Below, piece after piece: positions 60,002 to 64,000 of a stretch of DNA of 64,000 nt. The notes under the pieces were generated by a model that saw only the letters and a list, made by a program, of their open reading frames with translations, did no database searches and was not told the DNA's origin. The stretch's first letter is position 1, and the number at the start of each line of letters is the position of its first letter. Origin of the DNA: Pyrrhosoma nymphula (Eukaryota > Arthropoda > Insecta > Odonata > Coenagrionidae); NCBI GenBank assembly GCA_963573305.1, contig OY754329.1, forward strand, positions 130,249,422-130,313,421, in the 5' to 3' direction. The position numbers and the translations under genes were made by a program.

Positions 60002-60380
60002 TTACTATTAATTTTCATTAGTAAGCTTATGGATTTCAAACCAATGTGAACAACACGCGTTACTATATTTATTAGTATCTCTTTTTCCGCGGACCCAAGG
60101 CGAAGTGTACGTGTCATAAACAAAATAATGAGAATATTAAATAAGAAGATATTTACTAGAAAAAATCAAATTTTAATATCGTCGCGAAATGGCTATTAAA
60201 ACGTATAGTAATAAAGCTTACGGATTCCATCCCGACGTGAACAACGCTTGTTGCTATATTTATTAGCTTCTCTTATTCCGCGGCCCCAAAGAGAAGTGTA
60301 CACAAGCAAAATAACGGGCATATTTAAAAAAGTATGATATTTTCTCGAAAAAAGTTAAATTTTAATATTGCCGCGTAATG
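60002..60380 (+). repeat. 190-bp tandem duplication
   Basis: Two adjacent units (about 60002-60191 and 60192-60380) align along their whole length at an offset of 190-191. Examples are TATTTATTAG-TCTCTT-TTCCGCGG-CCC, GAAGTGTAC and AAATTTTAATAT-G-CGCG. They are diverged by many substitutions, so the duplication is old. No reading frame is shared. Confidence 0.85.
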
Positions 60381-60384
60381 AAAA

Positions 60385-61860
60385 GTACAGTCGTAAACGA
60401 TATTCTATGTACAATGCATCACATTTCCCGTTAATACAAGAAAACCACGTTGAGATGTCGCGTAATGCGACAAAATTGCATTCATAAGTGGGGAACGAAT
60501 TCGATGGCTTCTCGAGGATGACAACCGATGTGTGCTATGAGGTAGGGGGACGGATTTATGACTTTTGGAGCCTCTGGAGCCTTCGAGAGAAATGCCTGGA
60601 AATACTAAGCAGACATAAATTTGACACGAAAATTCCGTATTGGACTCACAACCAGCTTTTCGACATTAATTCATGATTGACATGCTCTGGGAACACCGTG
60701 ACTGTATATCCGATTTGAATGTCTATTCATGCTTACATTCACATGAAACAGCTCATGAGAAGCATATCTCTCAGGGAAACACTGATTTACAGAGCGCTAT
60801 GATTTAAAATAAGATTCAAAGCTCAATAATAATGTATCTTGAATTAGGTATCCCTCTTTACTTAAGGCAAACAGCAATTATACGTTTATGGCAAAAATAA
60901 GCCTTCCCGAAGACGAACCACGGAAAATTGATACGCCCACTCCTTCAACATTACATTGAGCACTTAAAATTTCATTATTAGTAGATATTTTGCGTTAAAC
61001 TTCTAAAAAAACAATTTTTTTAGTTTACTAATTGCTGCGAGGCATTGTACTCCTATTATCCTTCCTTAAAGAAAATCCTTCTTATTCTATAATTGTCTCT
61101 GTTTTTCATTCATAAAAAATATCAAATTTACCACTAAATCTGAACTAACGAGGATTAGTATGGGATAATAAAAGTGAAAAAAGCCTTATAAAAATTGTTC
61201 CACCTAGTATGTGAAGCAATCAAATTTCAGTTATCAGACTGTTAGGCACTTCGAGTTTCATTTCATCGGTTGCTGAGTTTTTATAGCTACAGGGTATTGT
61301 TTTATACCTTTATAGAGATTTGTTTTTTTTAACGAGAAAAAATTTAACCAATTCACGTCGCGATCGAAACAGCACCGCTGCATATCATTCGCTTACACTT
61401 TCGTATGAGGAACCAGGAATGCATGTATACATGGAAAATGATAGATAGGAAGATATTAAGGGGATGTAAAGGATTAAAAATGGAAGTGGAGGGGTGCGAG
61501 AGGAGGATTAAATTCAAAGAAGGCAAAGAAAAATGGATGTATAAATGAGGAGTAGGATTCGAATGCAAGTAATGAATTAAGGAGTGCCTAGAGAGTAAAA
61601 TATTCGAGGGAAATGGCGTAATCCCCTTCAGGGTACTTAAATGAAAACAGGCCTTGGACAAAAGGGACGCAATATTCAGAAGGAAAACGAAAACTACCGG
61701 GATCTTTGAGCTTTCGAGAAAATACAACACTAGTCAGCAGAAAGTGTCGAAAACATTTTATGAAACGCGTTATTCTACGGAAAATTAGAGAATTAGAGAA
61801 AACATTGTGAAATAGACTGCAAAAAATGAAGGGTTAAAAAATTAATTTTCCCCGAAAAAT
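60385..61860. other. Unannotated
   Basis: The frame at 60488-60676 (62 codons) and the minus frame at 61353-61730 are not recognised. Confidence 0.4.
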
Positions 61861-61864
61861 ATGG

Positions 61865-62235
61865 GACTATAATAGCTGCCATTGGGACTTTTTGAATGAG
61901 GTTTTTCGATAGGTAGTGAAGCTAATTATTCAATTGGCTCTTTCATTCCTGTATCTCAATCTACTCCACACGTCTCACACGTGCTTCCTGTATGACTCTA
62001 GTACATCTTAACATCGATGTATATGAAAAATATAATTACATTCATAGCTCCTATTACATTGGTAGTATATAATGTAGTGAATGTTGAAAATTTACCTCCA
62101 GACATATTTGCGGCTTTTTACTAAGCATTAAAAGAAGTAGTTTCAATAATGTTTTTAGGATATAGTGTTGTGCGTGTTGGTGAAAAATCACTTCCCCCCA
62201 CACACCCTTGGGTTGGCTTGCAGGGTATTATTCAG
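61865..62235 (+). repeat. Dispersed repeat C, copy 2
   Basis: Partner of 39690-39975, with an extra AT-rich middle section. Confidence 0.6.
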
Positions 62236-62239
62236 CAGT

Positions 62240-64000
62240 TAATGTTGGGGAGGAATGACTTGAACTGCGAAGTCAGGTCTACGCACCCACCACCACCAAT
62301 TGGTATTACATCAATTAATTGGCGGGTTTTCGGACAGACCTCAACTTAAATTCTTATTTATTATATTTAAAAAACTTTCCAAAAAATAACTATTTACTGG
62401 TATCTGATTGTTTCTTAAGTCCTTTCTACCTTCTCTTTTCCCTAATGTTTGCAAATAAAACTCCTAGGAAGAGGGTCTCAACTTTCTCCTTTTATGACTG
62501 GAGCGTTTCACCCAGATGTTAAAAAAGGAGCAAATTGCAACGCTTGGTACTCACGATTTCCAAAAATGCAATTATCAAACTTGAAGTACAAACAGCACCG
62601 ATAGACGGAGAGTAGCATCTGGTTAACTTACCTGAAATCAAGAAAAAAATATTAGCTTCAATATCTAAGTAAAGTAAATTTCTTTTTAGAAAACAGTATC
62701 TTGTTGAGTATAAACCCCGATACTTCTAACTATGTGTGTAGAAGGATCATACGCTTAAACTCAACCTTCTCCGCCAATTAATACAAATAAATTTTAAAGA
62801 AATTTAATTATATCTTAGTTATAACTAAATTGCAAAAACAGAGAGCAACAAATATGCCATAAATACGTGGACACATTCAGTGTTGAGATCACCTTACACG
62901 GATACGGACATGCATCTTGAAATATTTCAGCATCACATATGATAGCACACCAAACAGCCATGCACTCAAGTAATATACTTTCATGAGATTGACTGATGTC
63001 CAGAAGAAAAATGAAGAAGTGCTATACACGGGAATGGATGAAAGGAAGTTGCTAATGGATATTCATGGAAATCAGTATTGGAGAGAATAGTCGGGAGTAG
63101 GTAATTAAGGTAATGGGATGTTGAAAGACGTGATTCGAAGACACATTCCTGGCAAACGACGAAGAGAATGCAGTAAAATACTATGATATGGGGGTATACA
63201 AATACGACGTAAAGGAGGTATGAAGTATGCTGCGCTGAAGCAATAATTTGCGCAAGCATAAATCTAAAATTAGGAAATTCAGCGAGGAATGGCGCAATTA
63301 AAAATAATCATACGCCTACATAAACCTACCTTTAATCACTATTTTAAAACACCTGATGTTCATGAAATGGATTCATCAAATTTAAAGATTACGTACATTA
63401 TGTCGCAACTGAGGATGTACATTGCGAGACAATATATTTAAACTACGATTTGGATCCATGAATAAAATGCACCATTTTCTTCTAAAACAGGATACGTTTA
63501 ACATACTGTGTTGTTCAAAACGATTGAATACAGGTACTCGTGCAAATATTGTACTCTTATCGGCAGAGAATGGGGAGACGTTTGGACTACTCCATCCTCA
63601 CGCTCCAGTCGTTTCAAAGAGCTGGACGGTACTAAAAACTCCTGAGGAAAATGGATACGGACGGTCAGCATGGAGGCGGAAGATAATGCTCGTTTTCCAG
63701 CAAAAAACAAGTAAAGACAAAGTAAAGGAGGGGAGACTCGTAAGTTACCGGGTAGAACGTACGACCGAATCGAGGAGAAGGGAAGGAAGGATGTGACCGG
63801 GGGACGAAATGATCGTCGGTCAGCCGTTCGCTTCGTCTTGAATGGGGAGGGATTAGGGGAGAGGGGACAGGACAGGAAGGACCACTGGTCAAATAAGAGA
63901 GGAGGCGACGGTAGACGGCCGATATGAAGAGGCAAGTACATACGCACTCCACGTGTACACATATTTTCCCGATATTTCAACTCCTCTTGAGATGCGCAAA
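62240..64000. other. Unannotated; weak retroelement-like trace near 63000-63240
   Basis: A plus-strand KDVIRRHIPGKRR-like reading near 63120-63165 hints at another C-terminal retroelement scrap but is too short to call. Frames near 63422-63980 overlap on both strands in mixed-composition DNA and are unrecognised. Confidence 0.3.

Overview
This is a gene-poor eukaryotic window, AT-rich overall, with many decayed transposable elements, tRNA-derived SINEs and short palindromes. I find no intact host protein-coding gene. Repeat content fits an arthropod, most likely an insect, but the species cannot be fixed from the sequence: RTE/craniofacial-type non-LTR fragments, Penelope-like elements (PLEs) with hammerhead ribozymes, pogo/Tigger-like and hAT MITEs, and a Helitron-like end. 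Most long open frames lie in GA/CT-rich or AT-rich DNA and look fortuitous.

Layout. 0-7 kb: a pogo-like MITE end, a SINE, two inverted-repeat elements, then unannotated DNA and a non-LTR relic. 7-20 kb: five foldback PLE elements (about 7.8, 12.0, 13.8, 16.4 and 19.8 kb), separated by non-LTR relics and one copy of an unknown dispersed repeat. 20-26 kb: non-LTR relics, a hAT MITE, a SINE and a GACGTAG-type repeat. 26-28.7 kb: a possible 1.84-kb terminal-inverted-repeat element holding a broken copy of a protein family seen repeatedly in arthropods. An RTE endonuclease fragment has inserted into it, and RTE 3' ends lie on both sides. 31-34 kb: a palindrome and a nest of two PLE elements, the inner one with two intact opposed hammerheads. 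34-37 kb: a G-rich stretch ending in a strong splice-donor consensus, and a homeodomain-motif-rich AT block. 38-50 kb: further non-LTR relics, a hAT MITE and a MITE with subterminal repeats. 50-64 kb: a complete pogo-like MITE, two SINEs, two more PLE foldbacks, a Helitron-like 5' end and a 190-bp tandem duplication.

The strongest signal is a family of ten or more short foldback elements. Each consists of two inverted copies of a PLE terminal repeat, and most that can be resolved also have a one-sided tail of about 40 bp with the pattern TTCCAC-(7-8 nt)-GCCTGA or a decayed form of it. In four copies a 12-13-bp target duplication flanks the whole unit. The terminal repeat carries a hammerhead ribozyme core: CUGANGA, stem II, GAAA, then a palindromic stem III ending in a GUC- or GUU-type cleavage triplet. 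None of the units contains a reverse transcriptase, so they look like non-autonomous passengers of a PLE located elsewhere in the genome.
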